Shown here: piece after piece, positions 25,679-34,937 of the stretch | Layout of the letters: each line of letters opens with the position of its first letter | Numbering within the stretch: position 1 is the first letter of the stretch | Assembly (NCBI GenBank): GCA_002163135.1 | Contig: MAAN01000031.1 | Span: 62,001 to 126,000, forward strand | Direction: 5' to 3' | DNA: 64,000 nt | Source: Alphaproteobacteria bacterium 46_93_T64 | GTDB lineage: Bacteria; Pseudomonadota; Alphaproteobacteria; Sneathiellales; Sneathiellaceae | Notes under the pieces: model-generated | What the model was told of the DNA's origin: nothing | Databases searched by the model: none | Seen by the model: the letters and a program-made list of their open reading frames with translations, nothing else | Position numbers and translations under genes: made by a program

Positions 25679-27841
25679 ATGCGAAATTTTCTAGCGCCCC
25701 TTCTTGCATCAACGTTTTTGACGGTTGCATCCATACAGACTGTGCAGGCAGCGACTAGTCCATCTAGTCTTGACCTGAATGCGCAATCTCTATTTAGCGC
25801 AGACGAGATCAAGTATGATAAAGCCAATGAGATTGTAACAGCCTCTGGAAATGTAGAAATTGTTCAGGGCGATCGTATCTTAAAAGCCGATAACGTCATC
25901 TACAGTATTCGAGAAGATAAAGTTAATGCTGTAGGTAATATCGTACTTCTAGAACCTTCAGGTGATGTGTTATTTGCAGATAAAATTGAACTTTTCAATG
26001 AGTTAAAAACTGGTGCTATTCGTGATATTCGAATTTTGTTTACCGACAACTCGCGTTTGGCAGCACAAAGCGCTGTTAGGGTCGATGAAAACAAAACAAT
26101 AATGAACAAAGCAGTCTACAGTACTTGTCGGTTATGTGAAACTGACCGTAATGCAGCCCCACTTTGGCAGGTCAAGTCGGCAAAAGTTGAACACGACAAA
26201 CAAGCAAAAACAATTTCATATGAGCATGCTGTTCTGGAGTTTTATGGTGTCCCGATAATTTACACCCCATATTTCAGCCATCCAGATCCATCAGTAGAAC
26301 GAGATAGCGGCTTTCTCGCTCCTTCAGCGTTTGATTCATCAACTCTCGGCTACGGAATTACAGTTCCGTACTACTATGCCATATCGGACGATAAAGATAT
26401 GACCATAAGCCCGACGATTACCACCAAGGAAGGTGTGCAAATCGCCACAGAATACCGTCAAGCATTTGAAACTGGTGCTTTGTCATTGGATGGCTCACTC
26501 ACTTATGTCGACGAGCGGACGACCACAAACGTAAAAACTGGTGAAAAAGAATTCCAAGGACACATCCGAGGCGTGGGAGAATTCGAATTTCGTAAAGACT
26601 GGAAGTGGGGCTTTGACTTCTTCGCAACCTCAACAGACACGTATTTGGATAAATACGATATAAGTGGTGAAGATTCTCTGACTTCTACTGCTTATGTTGA
26701 GGGTTTACGTGGACGAAATTTTGTCAAGGTAAGTGCCATTGCGTTTCAAGGATTAAAAGAAGAAGATGACAGCGGAACAACACCATTTGTCCCAGGCTGG
26801 TTGGAATATTCATACGTAGGCGAGCCTGATAAATTTGGCTCACGTTTCAGCATCGATGTAGATGGCTTAACACTTGTGCGATCTGACGGACAAGATACCA
26901 ATCGCCTTTCAGCCTCTGTAGGATGGCATCTGCCTTATACCTCGCCTTCTGGCCAGGTTATTACTCTGGATACCTCTCTGCGAGGCGATGCGTATTATGC
27001 CAGCGACCAATTGGATGATCCCTTTGATCCCACAAGCGATACATCTAATAATTTCACCGGTCGCGTTATCCCGTCAGTTTCTTTAAAATGGAGTTATCCA
27101 TTTGTAAGACAGGCCGGAAGCGTTCGCCAAACTATTGAGCCGATTGTCGAAGCCGTTTGGTCAGAAGCCTTTGGAAGTAAGAATACGCCCAATGAAGACA
27201 GTTTGAGTTTTGAATTTGATGATACCAACTTATTTGGCTTCAACAGATATGCCGGTTTGGATCAAGTAGAAGAAGGGGCTCGCCTCAACTACGGATTGAA
27301 TTTTGGATTTTATGGCGAAAACGGCGGCTACACCTCTCTTCTTTTAGGACAGAGCCTTTACGAAAACAGTAAATCAGACTTTGCAGATGAAAGCGGCCTT
27401 GATGAACAATTTTCTGACTATGTCGCCAGACTAGAAATTCAACCAACTGAGATGTTCAAATTCACTCAACGCGTTCGTCTTGGGCAGGACGATCTTAGTT
27501 TCGCCCGGAATGAAATTGATTTGACGTTTGGATCCGAGAATAACTGGTTCAACCTTGGCTACCTCAATTTGAAAGATGATCAGGCTGCTGCTGGGATTGA
27601 GAGCCACCATGAAATCAATTTTGCAGGGAAACTTAAACTGTCTGAATTCTGGAGTAGCTACGGATCCTACCGGCGAGACCTTGAAAACAATGGCTCGTCG
27701 ATCGAAGGTGTCTTTGGGTTTGAATATTTGGATGAGTGCTTTGGCTTCGCGTTGGAAGCCACTAAAAAATTCACGCGAGACCGGGACGTTGAACCTTCCA
27801 CGACAATCGGTTTTAAGATCAGGTTACTCCCCTTTAATTGA
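25679..27841 (+). CDS. lptD: LPS-assembly outer-membrane protein LptD
   Basis: 720 residues. A signal peptide ends at about residue 24 (SIQTVQA-A). An OstA/LptA-like N-terminal domain lies at about 40-150 (IKYDKANEIVTASGNVEI). The rest is a large beta-barrel. A CxxC (STCRLCETD, about 150) follows the N-terminal domain, and a single late Cys lies in DECFGF near residue 690, a Cys layout different from E. coli LptD, which uses two adjacent C-terminal Cys. It inserts LPS into the outer leaflet with LptE. It is in one operon with lptFG, 3 nt downstream of lptG. Confidence 0.95.
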   Translation: MRNFLAPLLASTFLTVASIQTVQAATSPSSLDLNAQSLFSADEIKYDKANEIVTASGNVEIVQGDRILKADNVIYSIREDKVNAVGNIVLLEPSGDVLFADKIELFNELKTGAIRDIRILFTDNSRLAAQSAVRVDENKTIMNKAVYSTCRLCETDRNAAPLWQVKSAKVEHDKQAKTISYEHAVLEFYGVPIIYTPYFSHPDPSVERDSGFLAPSAFDSSTLGYGITVPYYYAISDDKDMTISPTITTKEGVQIATEYRQAFETGALSLDGSLTYVDERTTTNVKTGEKEFQGHIRGVGEFEFRKDWKWGFDFFATSTDTYLDKYDISGEDSLTSTAYVEGLRGRNFVKVSAIAFQGLKEEDDSGTTPFVPGWLEYSYVGEPDKFGSRFSIDVDGLTLVRSDGQDTNRLSASVGWHLPYTSPSGQVITLDTSLRGDAYYASDQLDDPFDPTSDTSNNFTGRVIPSVSLKWSYPFVRQAGSVRQTIEPIVEAVWSEAFGSKNTPNEDSLSFEFDDTNLFGFNRYAGLDQVEEGARLNYGLNFGFYGENGGYTSLLLGQSLYENSKSDFADESGLDEQFSDYVARLEIQPTEMFKFTQRVRLGQDDLSFARNEIDLTFGSENNWFNLGYLNLKDDQAAAGIESHHEINFAGKLKLSEFWSSYGSYRRDLENNGSSIEGVFGFEYLDECFGFALEATKKFTRDRDVEPSTTIGFKIRLLPFN

Positions 27842-27868
27842 TGTAACCTCAAAATAAGTTGTTAGATG

Positions 27869-27896
27869 CTATTCTTATCCAACGGTGATAGAATAG
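27869..27896 (+). other. Hairpin in the lptD-surA spacer
   Basis: CTATTCTTATC (27869-27879) pairs with GATAGAATAG (27887-27896), 10 bp with one bulge and a 7-nt loop. There is no T run, so it is not a typical terminator. It could tune or process the lptD-surA transcript. Confidence 0.4.
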
Positions 27897-27932
27897 TTCA
27901 CTCATTTTAAGTATGTTTTGATAAATCAAGTG

Positions 27933-29198
27933 ATGGTCATGCGGAAAGTTCTAAACAGTCTATTTATAGCAACATTCTTAACTCTCTCAGCCAGCCAAAT
28001 CGCGGCGCAGGAAGTTCAGAAAATAGTTGCCATTGTAAATGAAGATATTATCTCCGGCTTCGATGTAATCCAGCGGATTAACATGACCATTTTTATGGCG
28101 GGCATGCCGAACAATAATAAAACTAGAAAACAACTAGTGGGCTCAACTATCAATGCTTTAATTGATGAACGACTAAAAATTCAAGAGACCTCACGTCGCA
28201 ACGTTGAAGCGAGTGATCAGGAAATCAGCAGCGCTCTTGAGAATATTGAAAAGCGTTTCAAAATACGTTCTGGCCATCTGGAACAAGCTCTTGCAACCAA
28301 GAATATTGATATAGATTCCGTTATTGACCAAGTCAAAGCGACAATCGCCTGGGACAAACTTATCCGCAAACGTATTGTCCCTCGCGTTAACATTACAGAA
28401 GCTGAAGTCAAAGCTGCTCAAGTAAAGGTGCGGGCAAACAAGGGGAAAACCGAGTATCTGATTAGAGAGTTTTTTCTGCCTATCTCCACGCCAAGGGAAG
28501 AACCTGAAGTTAGAAAATTCATTCAAGGTATGTATGAACAACTTAAAAAAGGGGCAAGCTTTTCCCGAGTAGCCACGCAGTTCAGTAAAGGCCCAACGGC
28601 TGCAAAAGGTGGCGCCGTCGGTTGGCAAATGCTGGAGGACATGGACCCTTCCGTTGCACAAGTAGTAGCGACAACAAAAAAGGGGAGAGTAACTAAACCC
28701 ATCCGTACGACCGATGGATATTATATGGTAGCAGTTCGTGAAGTTCGCAAAATACTAAGTGATCAAGCAACAGACAGCCGCATGGATCTTAGCCAGATTG
28801 CGATCCCGCTCTCCCTTGCAGAGAAAAACGGATTTAAAGAAAGTCAGATTAGGCTCGCGCAATCGCTTAGTAATTTTGTAGATGACTGCAAATATCTGCC
28901 AACACTATTTAACCAGATTTCGAATGGCGGAAGCGGCAAAATGGGTCAGGTCAAATTAAGTAATTTACCTGAGAAATACCAAAAACTTGTTGTCAATCTT
29001 CAAAGCGGGGATGCTAGCGTGCCCTATCTTGATAAGGACATTTACCGTATTTTTATTGTTTGCAAACGACAAGATGCGCAAAAACAAAGCGATAGCGAAG
29101 ACGCAATCCGCCAGCAAATCGGCAACAAACGGATTGAAGCGCGAGCGGATCGATACTTGAAAGATCTACGCCGTGAAGCCGTTGTTGAATCCCGATAA
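27933..29198 (+). CDS. surA: Periplasmic chaperone / peptidyl-prolyl isomerase SurA
   Basis: About 421 residues. The start could be ATG 27933 or ATG 27939; both lie just before a signal peptide cut after SQIAA-Q. The SurA N-terminal chaperone domain (about 30-170) begins VQKIVAIVNEDIISGFDV. A parvulin domain lies at about 175-275 (REFFLPISTPREEPEVRKF; FSKGPTAAKGGAVGWQ), and a second, degenerate parvulin-like stretch (about 290-395) follows. SurA escorts outer-membrane barrels, including LptD encoded just upstream, to the BAM machine. It is in the conserved lptD-surA-pdxA-rsmA order. Confidence 0.93.
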   Translation: MVMRKVLNSLFIATFLTLSASQIAAQEVQKIVAIVNEDIISGFDVIQRINMTIFMAGMPNNNKTRKQLVGSTINALIDERLKIQETSRRNVEASDQEISSALENIEKRFKIRSGHLEQALATKNIDIDSVIDQVKATIAWDKLIRKRIVPRVNITEAEVKAAQVKVRANKGKTEYLIREFFLPISTPREEPEVRKFIQGMYEQLKKGASFSRVATQFSKGPTAAKGGAVGWQMLEDMDPSVAQVVATTKKGRVTKPIRTTDGYYMVAVREVRKILSDQATDSRMDLSQIAIPLSLAEKNGFKESQIRLAQSLSNFVDDCKYLPTLFNQISNGGSGKMGQVKLSNLPEKYQKLVVNLQSGDASVPYLDKDIYRIFIVCKRQDAQKQSDSEDAIRQQIGNKRIEARADRYLKDLRREAVVESR

Positions 29199-29237
29199 TA
29201 CGATAAGTAGCAATTACCCTTTATTGACCGTAAACGG

Positions 29238-30227
29238 ATGGAACAGATGAGCCAAGAGGCCTTGGTATTAACTATGGGCGATCCGGCTGGTATCGGCATT
29301 GAAATTGCTACGAAGGCTTGGATCGCGCGGAAAAGTGAACAAATTTCACCGTTTGTTCTGGTCGGTGATGCTTCTTTGATTGAATTTCAGGTAGGAAAGC
29401 TTTTCTCAGACGTTGCAATCGAAATAGTAACGTCAGTTAAGCAAGGAATAGAATGCTTTGAGGGTTCTCTTCCCGTAATGGATCCCCATCAAGGGCAAAC
29501 AGATTCCGAGAAAACGTTAGCTGCTATTGAATTAGCCACCAACCTTTGTCAGATCGGTGCGGCCACAGCCATGGTCACAAATCCAATCCAAAAGAAGCGA
29601 TTATATGATGCCGGTTTTAGTCATCCAGGCCACACAGAATATTTAGCAGACCTTACAGGTGCTCCCGGTAAAGCCATCATGATGTTTGCCTGTCCTGGGT
29701 TAAAAGTTGTTCCTGCAACTATTCACATTCCCCTTGAAAAAGTTCCTGAATCAATTTCAGAAGAGCAACTAGAATATATTATCCGCACGACGATCAAGGA
29801 CCTAAAAAGTCGCTTTGGCAAAGAAGATCCGCGAATTGTCGTGGCTGGTCTTAATCCTCATGCAGGGGAAGAAGGTAGTATCGGGCGACAGGAATTGGAA
29901 ATTATCGGGCCACTTGTCGAAAGATTATCAAGCGAAGGCCTCCACGTAACTGGTCCCTACCCGTCAGATAGTTTGTTCCACGCAGCTGCACGCCAAAAAT
30001 ATGACGCTGCTATATGTATGTATCATGATCAGGCCTTGATACCAATTAAGACAATCGATTTTGACCGTGGTGTAAACGTTACACTAGGCCTGCCTATTAT
30101 TCGCACCTCACCGGATCATGGAACAGCGGAGGATATTGCGGGTAAAGGTATCGCAAATCCAGCAAGTTTGATCGCTGCGATCAATATGGCAAATGAAATG
30201 GCTATTAGGCTTAAGGAAACTTCATGA
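29238..30227 (+). CDS. pdxA: 4-hydroxythreonine-4-phosphate dehydrogenase
   Basis: 329 residues. [17 protein letters not shown] at the N-terminus, [25 protein letters not shown] (substrate and metal region; abbreviated use of the family block), [13 protein letters not shown] and [16 protein letters not shown] near the C-terminus are PdxA signatures, with His and Asp metal ligands retained. It oxidises 4-phosphohydroxy-L-threonine in the DXP-dependent pyridoxal phosphate pathway. Its end overlaps rsmA by 4 nt. Confidence 0.96.
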   Translation: MEQMSQEALVLTMGDPAGIGIEIATKAWIARKSEQISPFVLVGDASLIEFQVGKLFSDVAIEIVTSVKQGIECFEGSLPVMDPHQGQTDSEKTLAAIELATNLCQIGAATAMVTNPIQKKRLYDAGFSHPGHTEYLADLTGAPGKAIMMFACPGLKVVPATIHIPLEKVPESISEEQLEYIIRTTIKDLKSRFGKEDPRIVVAGLNPHAGEEGSIGRQELEIIGPLVERLSSEGLHVTGPYPSDSLFHAAARQKYDAAICMYHDQALIPIKTIDFDRGVNVTLGLPIIRTSPDHGTAEDIAGKGIANPASLIAAINMANEMAIRLKETS

Positions 30228-31063
30228 TGGATGACGGCGCCTCTCTTCCCCCGCTACGGGATGTGATTAATCAATATGGTCTTCGTGCTGAGAAGTCGTT
30301 GGGCCAAAATTTTTTGCTGGATCTCAATTTAACAGGCCGCATTGCAAGATGCCCGGGTTCTCTTGAAGGGGAAACTGTTCTTGAGATTGGCCCAGGGCCA
30401 GGCGGTCTCACACGTGCCATCCTATCGGCAGGTGTAGAAAAGCTCATTGCTATTGAAAAAGACACGCGTTGTCTTGCTCCACTACAAGATGTAACTGACG
30501 CATTTGGCGGACGTCTCACTGTTATCAATGGAGATGCGCTTAAGATTGACGAGACTGAATTACTCGGCACTAAGGCGCACATTATTGCAAATCTACCCTA
30601 TAACGTCGCAACACCACTCCTGATTAAATGGCTCAAAAAGCGTGAGCATTTTAAATCTATGACGCTGATGTTTCAAAAGGAAGTTGGGGATCGTATTACC
30701 GCAGTCCCAAGAACAAAGTCCTACGGCCGCTTGTCAATTATATGTCAGTGGCTTTGTGAAGTTTCGCCGCAGTTTGATATCTCGCCTCGCGCCTTTACAC
30801 CGCCGCCTAAAGTCACTAGTACTGTTGTGAAACTCGTTCCAAGAGAGACGCCCATTTATCCCGCGGATCTAAAAATACTGGAGAAAACAGTGGCCGCAGC
30901 GTTTGGGCAAAGGCGTAAAATGCTACGAGCAAGTTTGAAGCCGCTTGGCGGGCCGGCCGAAGAGTATCTGCTCGCAGCAGGAATTAAACCAACACAGCGA
31001 GCAGAAGAACTTTCAGTTGAAGAATTCTGCCGTCTATCAGAAATTTATCGCCAAAATCAATAA
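30224..31063 (+). CDS. rsmA: 16S rRNA (A1518/A1519-N6) dimethyltransferase
   Basis: 279 residues. [10 protein letters not shown] at the N-terminus, SAM-binding [15 protein letters not shown] (about 57), the acidic AIEKD after strand 2 and the catalytic IANLPYN motif (about 125) identify RsmA/KsgA. It dimethylates two adjacent adenines in the 3' terminal helix of 16S rRNA. It overlaps pdxA by 4 nt upstream. Its 3' end overlaps convergent gmk by 7 nt. Confidence 0.97.
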   Translation: MMDDGASLPPLRDVINQYGLRAEKSLGQNFLLDLNLTGRIARCPGSLEGETVLEIGPGPGGLTRAILSAGVEKLIAIEKDTRCLAPLQDVTDAFGGRLTVINGDALKIDETELLGTKAHIIANLPYNVATPLLIKWLKKREHFKSMTLMFQKEVGDRITAVPRTKSYGRLSIICQWLCEVSPQFDISPRAFTPPPKVTSTVVKLVPRETPIYPADLKILEKTVAAAFGQRRKMLRASLKPLGGPAEEYLLAAGIKPTQRAEELSVEEFCRLSEIYRQNQ

Positions 31064-31719
31064 CCTTCACGCAGCGCATCAACAAAGGTCAGCAAACCGG
31101 TTCTGCGAATACGCCGAACTCGCTCTGCTTGCAATATGGCTTTCACTTCCTGAATGCACCTATCTACATCGTCATTGACAACAACATAATCGTATTCCGC
31201 CCAATGGCTAATTTCTTCTGAGGCCTTGGACATACGTTCAGCAACGACTTCATCACTGTCTTGAGCTCGGCTTTTCAATCGTTTCTCAAGTGCTTTAGTA
31301 GAGGGCGGTAGCACAAAAATACTCACAAGATCGTCACCCGACTTTTGCGCTAATTGTTGTGTTCCTTGCCAGTCAATATCAAACAAAATATCATTACCGT
31401 TCGCTAAAGCTTCGCGGACTGGCTCACTTGGAGTTCCATAATAGTTACTGAACACCTTCGCGTGTTCGAGTAATTCATCACGATTTACAAGCAGATTAAA
31501 CTCCACGGGCTCCATGAAATAGTAATCCTTGCCATCCACTTCACCCGGACGGGGTGCACGTGTTGTAGCTGATACCGACATCGACAATCTGTCGTCATCC
31601 TCTAACATCGCGCGGGAAATGGTTGTTTTTCCTGCACCGGACGGGGAAGACAGAACGAGCATAAGCCCGCGCCGATCAATATCTACTGTTTCTACTGTTT
31701 CTACTGTCTGATTTGACAC
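31057..31719 (-). CDS. gmk: Guanylate kinase
   Basis: 220 residues. The P-loop [10 protein letters not shown] (about 25), [15 protein letters not shown] (GMP binding) and [11 protein letters not shown] are GMK signatures. It converts GMP to GDP in the cytoplasm. Translation seems to start at GTG 31719 with AAGG upstream. The first 13 residues include a Thr-Val-Glu repeat (TVETVETV) encoded by three 9-bp units, ahead of the normal family start near Leu19. gmk follows yicC by 9 nt, a common pairing. Confidence 0.95.
   Translation of the reverse strand: MSNQTVETVETVDIDRRGLMLVLSSPSGAGKTTISRAMLEDDDRLSMSVSATTRAPRPGEVDGKDYYFMEPVEFNLLVNRDELLEHAKVFSNYYGTPSEPVREALANGNDILFDIDWQGTQQLAQKSGDDLVSIFVLPPSTKALEKRLKSRAQDSDEVVAERMSKASEEISHWAEYDYVVVNDDVDRCIQEVKAILQAERVRRIRRTGLLTFVDALREGY
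31682..31708. repeat. Three tandem 9-bp units inside the gmk 5' end
   Basis: TCTACTGTT TCTACTGTT TCTACTGTC read on the plus strand, three copies with one final-base change. They encode repeated Thr-Val-Glu on the minus strand. Unit length is a multiple of three, so gain or loss would keep the frame. Confidence 0.85.
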
Positions 31720-31728
31720 GTTAAAGCC

Positions 31729-32625
31729 TTATTCAATATTTTGAACTTGTTCACGAAGGCGATCGATAATCACTTTCAGGTCAAGTCCAATTTGGGTTAA
31801 TTCTTTATCGTTAGATTTGGAACAAAGGGTATTTGCTTCGCGGTTAAATTCCTGACAAATGAAATCCAGACGCCGGCCAATCCCTTCATCTTTATCACTG
31901 GCTAAAACATCACGTGCAGTCACCACATGACTGGCTAAACGATCAAGCTCTTCGGAAATATCGGCTTTCGTCGCCAGCATCGCCAACTCTTGTTCAAGTC
32001 GATCAGCGTCAATGGTTGTGCTCCCGCTGAGTAATGCCTCCATTTGTGTGTTTATCCGCGCTCTAACATTTTCTGGGCGAAGCGCAGCCACATTAAGAGC
32101 CTTTTGACTCAGCATTGCAATTTCATCAAGCTGGCCGTTAAGTACTGGGAGCAATTGTGAGCCTTCTTCAATCCGCGTTGCTAACAGATTATCAAAAAGA
32201 CCGTTCAAAGAATTTGTTAACGCCTGCTCCAATGCTAGTTGTTCTTTGTCATCAGCATTTGATTTATCAGATTGTTCGATAACACCTTTGAGCCCCAACA
32301 GACCATCAATCCGAGCGGCTTCTATCCCGCCCTGTGAGGCTTTATCTTTGGCAACAGAAATGAGTTCATCAAGGAGAGCATGATTAACTTGATACTCGTT
32401 TTTCCCGGAAGATTGATTTAGTTGCAGGTGCAAATTAACCGTACCGCGCTGCAATCTGCTTTTTAGGTTTTTGCGAGCAGATTCTTCCACCTTGTCAAAA
32501 CCATAGGGAATACGACAACGAATTTCCAAACCACGGCCGTTTACGCTTTTGGCTTCCCAAAGCCAAGAGTAATCAGCATAGGCGCCGCTTATACGGGCAA
32601 ATCCAGTCATACTTTGCAAAGTCAT
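31729..32625 (-). CDS. yicC: YicC family endoribonuclease
   Basis: 298 residues. SMTGFARISG at the N-terminus, WEAKSVNGRGLEIRCRIPYG, RLQRGTVNLHLQL and the C-terminal KDEGIGRRLDFICQEFNRE with NTLCSKSND are the YicC N and C family blocks. E. coli YicC is a ring-forming endoribonuclease involved in turnover of a small RNA. GAGG lies upstream of the ATG. It is in tandem with gmk; the next gene upstream on this strand is the unknown membrane protein. Confidence 0.94.
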   Translation of the reverse strand: MTLQSMTGFARISGAYADYSWLWEAKSVNGRGLEIRCRIPYGFDKVEESARKNLKSRLQRGTVNLHLQLNQSSGKNEYQVNHALLDELISVAKDKASQGGIEAARIDGLLGLKGVIEQSDKSNADDKEQLALEQALTNSLNGLFDNLLATRIEEGSQLLPVLNGQLDEIAMLSQKALNVAALRPENVRARINTQMEALLSGSTTIDADRLEQELAMLATKADISEELDRLASHVVTARDVLASDKDEGIGRRLDFICQEFNREANTLCSKSNDKELTQIGLDLKVIIDRLREQVQNIE

Positions 32626-32719
32626 GGTAGCCTCTCACTTCAATTGAACAATGACTGTGTATATCGTCATTTGAGACGCCGAACAAGAAAGCACGTAACA
32701 TTTAAGATCTAGGGATACT

Positions 32720-33859
32720 TTATTTAATCTTCACAGGTTGTTGGTACCGGCTGCGAATGAAAGACGAACTGGCTCCAACAAGGAACGAGATCAAACTAAC
32801 GGCGATATCTTTTTGTAATCCGGTGATTTGGTCAACGAATGAGAAACCCAGAAACACTCCCAATCCCAACACACCACCAATAGCAGCGCGAATAGCAATA
32901 CCCGGACTGCGCTCTTTTTCATATCGACGTGCCTTAACTTCCCTTGCAATTGAGAGTGCTACACATGCAAGAACTCCCATAATCCCCCAAACGAACGACG
33001 CGGCGGAACCAATTGACAGCATGATTTCTGAAGCAAAATCTTCAACAAACATTCGTTGGGCAAGTGAACGCAAAAGCAATAACCCGGGAAGGAGGACGAG
33101 CACCAAGGCCGAAACAACCATCGGAATCACCCAAAACATTCCTACCGAAGCGCAGCTGTCAGAAATAGTTTTCCCGTTGACCTTGTCTGCTGAGTAGGTG
33201 GCTGACACTACATTTCTATAAGCGTTTTTAAGGGGTGTCATCGTTGTCTCTGTTTTGTTCGAGACGGAAAGCGTTTGGGCTTTGGCGATCGCGGCATCCA
33301 ACGCGTTAAGTTGTTCATTTCCGGCAGAAGATGGGTGATGTAGAAAGAAACCAGCCAGCAAAATTGCATGATTTAGCAAATTTTCAATTTCCGGCTCCTC
33401 CTCCTTTGCTTCAGAATTAACATTAACAGGATTATTCGGCTGGAGAATTTTCGGCTCAAGTGAAGAATCTTCTGTGTTTTCTGATACTGAAGCCAATTTG
33501 GGCTCAAACTGTATTGAACCCTTTACAACTTTCGATGAATCTGGCTCATTCGCCACCTTCACCTTTTTTTCGAAAGCAGGTATCTCCGGTTTTGGATCAG
33601 GAGGTGCAATTTGTTTCTGTGTCACTTGCTGAATTAGCTTTAGAGCAGCGACAGGGTCCGCGAGGATCTCGCTACCAGGAGGCGAAGCGTCCTGCTTCGG
33701 TATAGGTAGTTTAGGTGAATTTTTACCCAACGCCTTGTCAATTATTTGATCCGTGTTTTCATGCATGTTTGCAACTTCTTTACGAAGCTCATGCAGGCAT
33801 TCTCTCAAATCACGACGTTGTTTTAACAGGGTTTGAATGGAATCACTTGTCACTGACAT
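32720..33859 (-). CDS. Unrecognised protein: cytosolic coiled coil plus four membrane helices
   Basis: 379 residues, not assigned to a family. An N-terminal coiled coil (about 5-45) is followed by a long Pro/Glu/Lys-rich linker (about 46-160), a helical segment (about 165-235) and four predicted membrane helices at about 240-262, 279-302, 319-337 and 345-362. It has no signal peptide. The last two helices resemble the paired helices at the end of many uncharacterised bacterial membrane proteins. AAGGAG lies about 13 nt upstream of the ATG. It sits between yicC and mltG, blocks that are often contiguous in relatives, so it may be a lineage-specific addition. Function unknown. Confidence 0.75.
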   Translation of the reverse strand: MSVTSDSIQTLLKQRRDLRECLHELRKEVANMHENTDQIIDKALGKNSPKLPIPKQDASPPGSEILADPVAALKLIQQVTQKQIAPPDPKPEIPAFEKKVKVANEPDSSKVVKGSIQFEPKLASVSENTEDSSLEPKILQPNNPVNVNSEAKEEEPEIENLLNHAILLAGFFLHHPSSAGNEQLNALDAAIAKAQTLSVSNKTETTMTPLKNAYRNVVSATYSADKVNGKTISDSCASVGMFWVIPMVVSALVLVLLPGLLLLRSLAQRMFVEDFASEIMLSIGSAASFVWGIMGVLACVALSIAREVKARRYEKERSPGIAIRAAIGGVLGLGVFLGFSFVDQITGLQKDIAVSLISFLVGASSSFIRSRYQQPVKIK

Positions 33860-33941
33860 TCTGCTTTGCCACTCCTTCTCAGTTCGTTTGAAGGTATGAC
33901 GTTCACAAAGCCTTTTTGTGCCAATTTCTATACTATAGGCG

Positions 33942-34919
33942 CTATTTTTTCTTCTTAAGCTTACGCCAGTTTCTCACGTTACGATTATGCTCTGCCAATG
34001 TTGATGCAAAAACATGCCCGCCTTTTCCGCTTGCAACGAAGTATATATCCTTGGTTTGCATCGGCTCTAATACAGCCTTCAAACTCTCAAGCCCCGGATT
34101 GCAAATAGGCCCCACTGGCAGCCCACGTATTGTGTAGGTATTGTATTTATTAATGGCTGCGAGATCTTTTTTAGAGATTGAGCGCCCCAGATCCTTCAGA
34201 CCATTTGTAACACCATAAACAACTGTCGGATCAGATTGCAGGCGCATCTTTTTCTTAAGCCGGTTAATGAAAACTCCGGCGACATGCGCCCGTTCTGAGG
34301 CCAAACCAGTTTCTTTCTCAACTATGGAAGCAAGAATGAGCAGTTCTTGTTTTGTCTTCACCAAAATATCAGGCTTGCGGTTTGCCCACAGTTTATCAAG
34401 ACTGGTATTCATCGAATTTTGCATTCTGCGCGCTACGATATCCCGTTTATCACCTCGGCTGAACTGATAGGTTTCAGGAAGAACCGAGCCTTCAGCTAGT
34501 GTGATTGAAAGCGCACCTGATAACACCGAATTTTTTCGGATCAGGTCGGCGACTTCACGGCTTTGCAAGCCTTCAGGTATAGTCAAATAATGAGCGATCG
34601 ATTTACCGGAAACCAACACAGCCAAGACGTCTTCACTTGTTGAGCCTTGACTAAATTGATATTCGCCCGCTTTTAGTTTTTTCTCTTGGGATTTAGCACG
34701 AACACCAAAGATGAAGGCAATGTCGTTATGAATAACGCCGGCGTTTTGTAGCTTTTTTGAGATTGCCCTTAGTCCTGATCCTTTTTCCAGAACCAGAACG
34801 ACATCTTCTATCAGCGGGCCTTGTGTCGTGAACAAGTGCCACCCGTAAGCAGCAAAGCCGCCTACTGCAGCTGAAGATAGAAGGAGCAGGGCAAAAAAGA
34901 AGATTAAAAAGCGCTTCAT
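33942..34919 (-). CDS. mltG: Endolytic transglycosylase MltG
   Basis: 325 residues. One N-terminal membrane helix (about 5-27), a LysM-like domain (about 40-105) and a YceG catalytic domain follow. ILASIVEKETG carries the catalytic Glu; VAGVFINRLKKKMRLQSDPT, LPVGPICNPG and VASGKGGHVFA are conserved. MltG cuts nascent glycan strands near the membrane and helps set strand length. It follows fabF by 18 nt in the mltG-fab cluster. Confidence 0.96.
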   Translation of the reverse strand: MKRFLIFFFALLLLSSAAVGGFAAYGWHLFTTQGPLIEDVVLVLEKGSGLRAISKKLQNAGVIHNDIAFIFGVRAKSQEKKLKAGEYQFSQGSTSEDVLAVLVSGKSIAHYLTIPEGLQSREVADLIRKNSVLSGALSITLAEGSVLPETYQFSRGDKRDIVARRMQNSMNTSLDKLWANRKPDILVKTKQELLILASIVEKETGLASERAHVAGVFINRLKKKMRLQSDPTVVYGVTNGLKDLGRSISKKDLAAINKYNTYTIRGLPVGPICNPGLESLKAVLEPMQTKDIYFVASGKGGHVFASTLAEHNRNVRNWRKLKKKK

Positions 34920-34937
34920 CCTGCCTCGCAGAAATAA

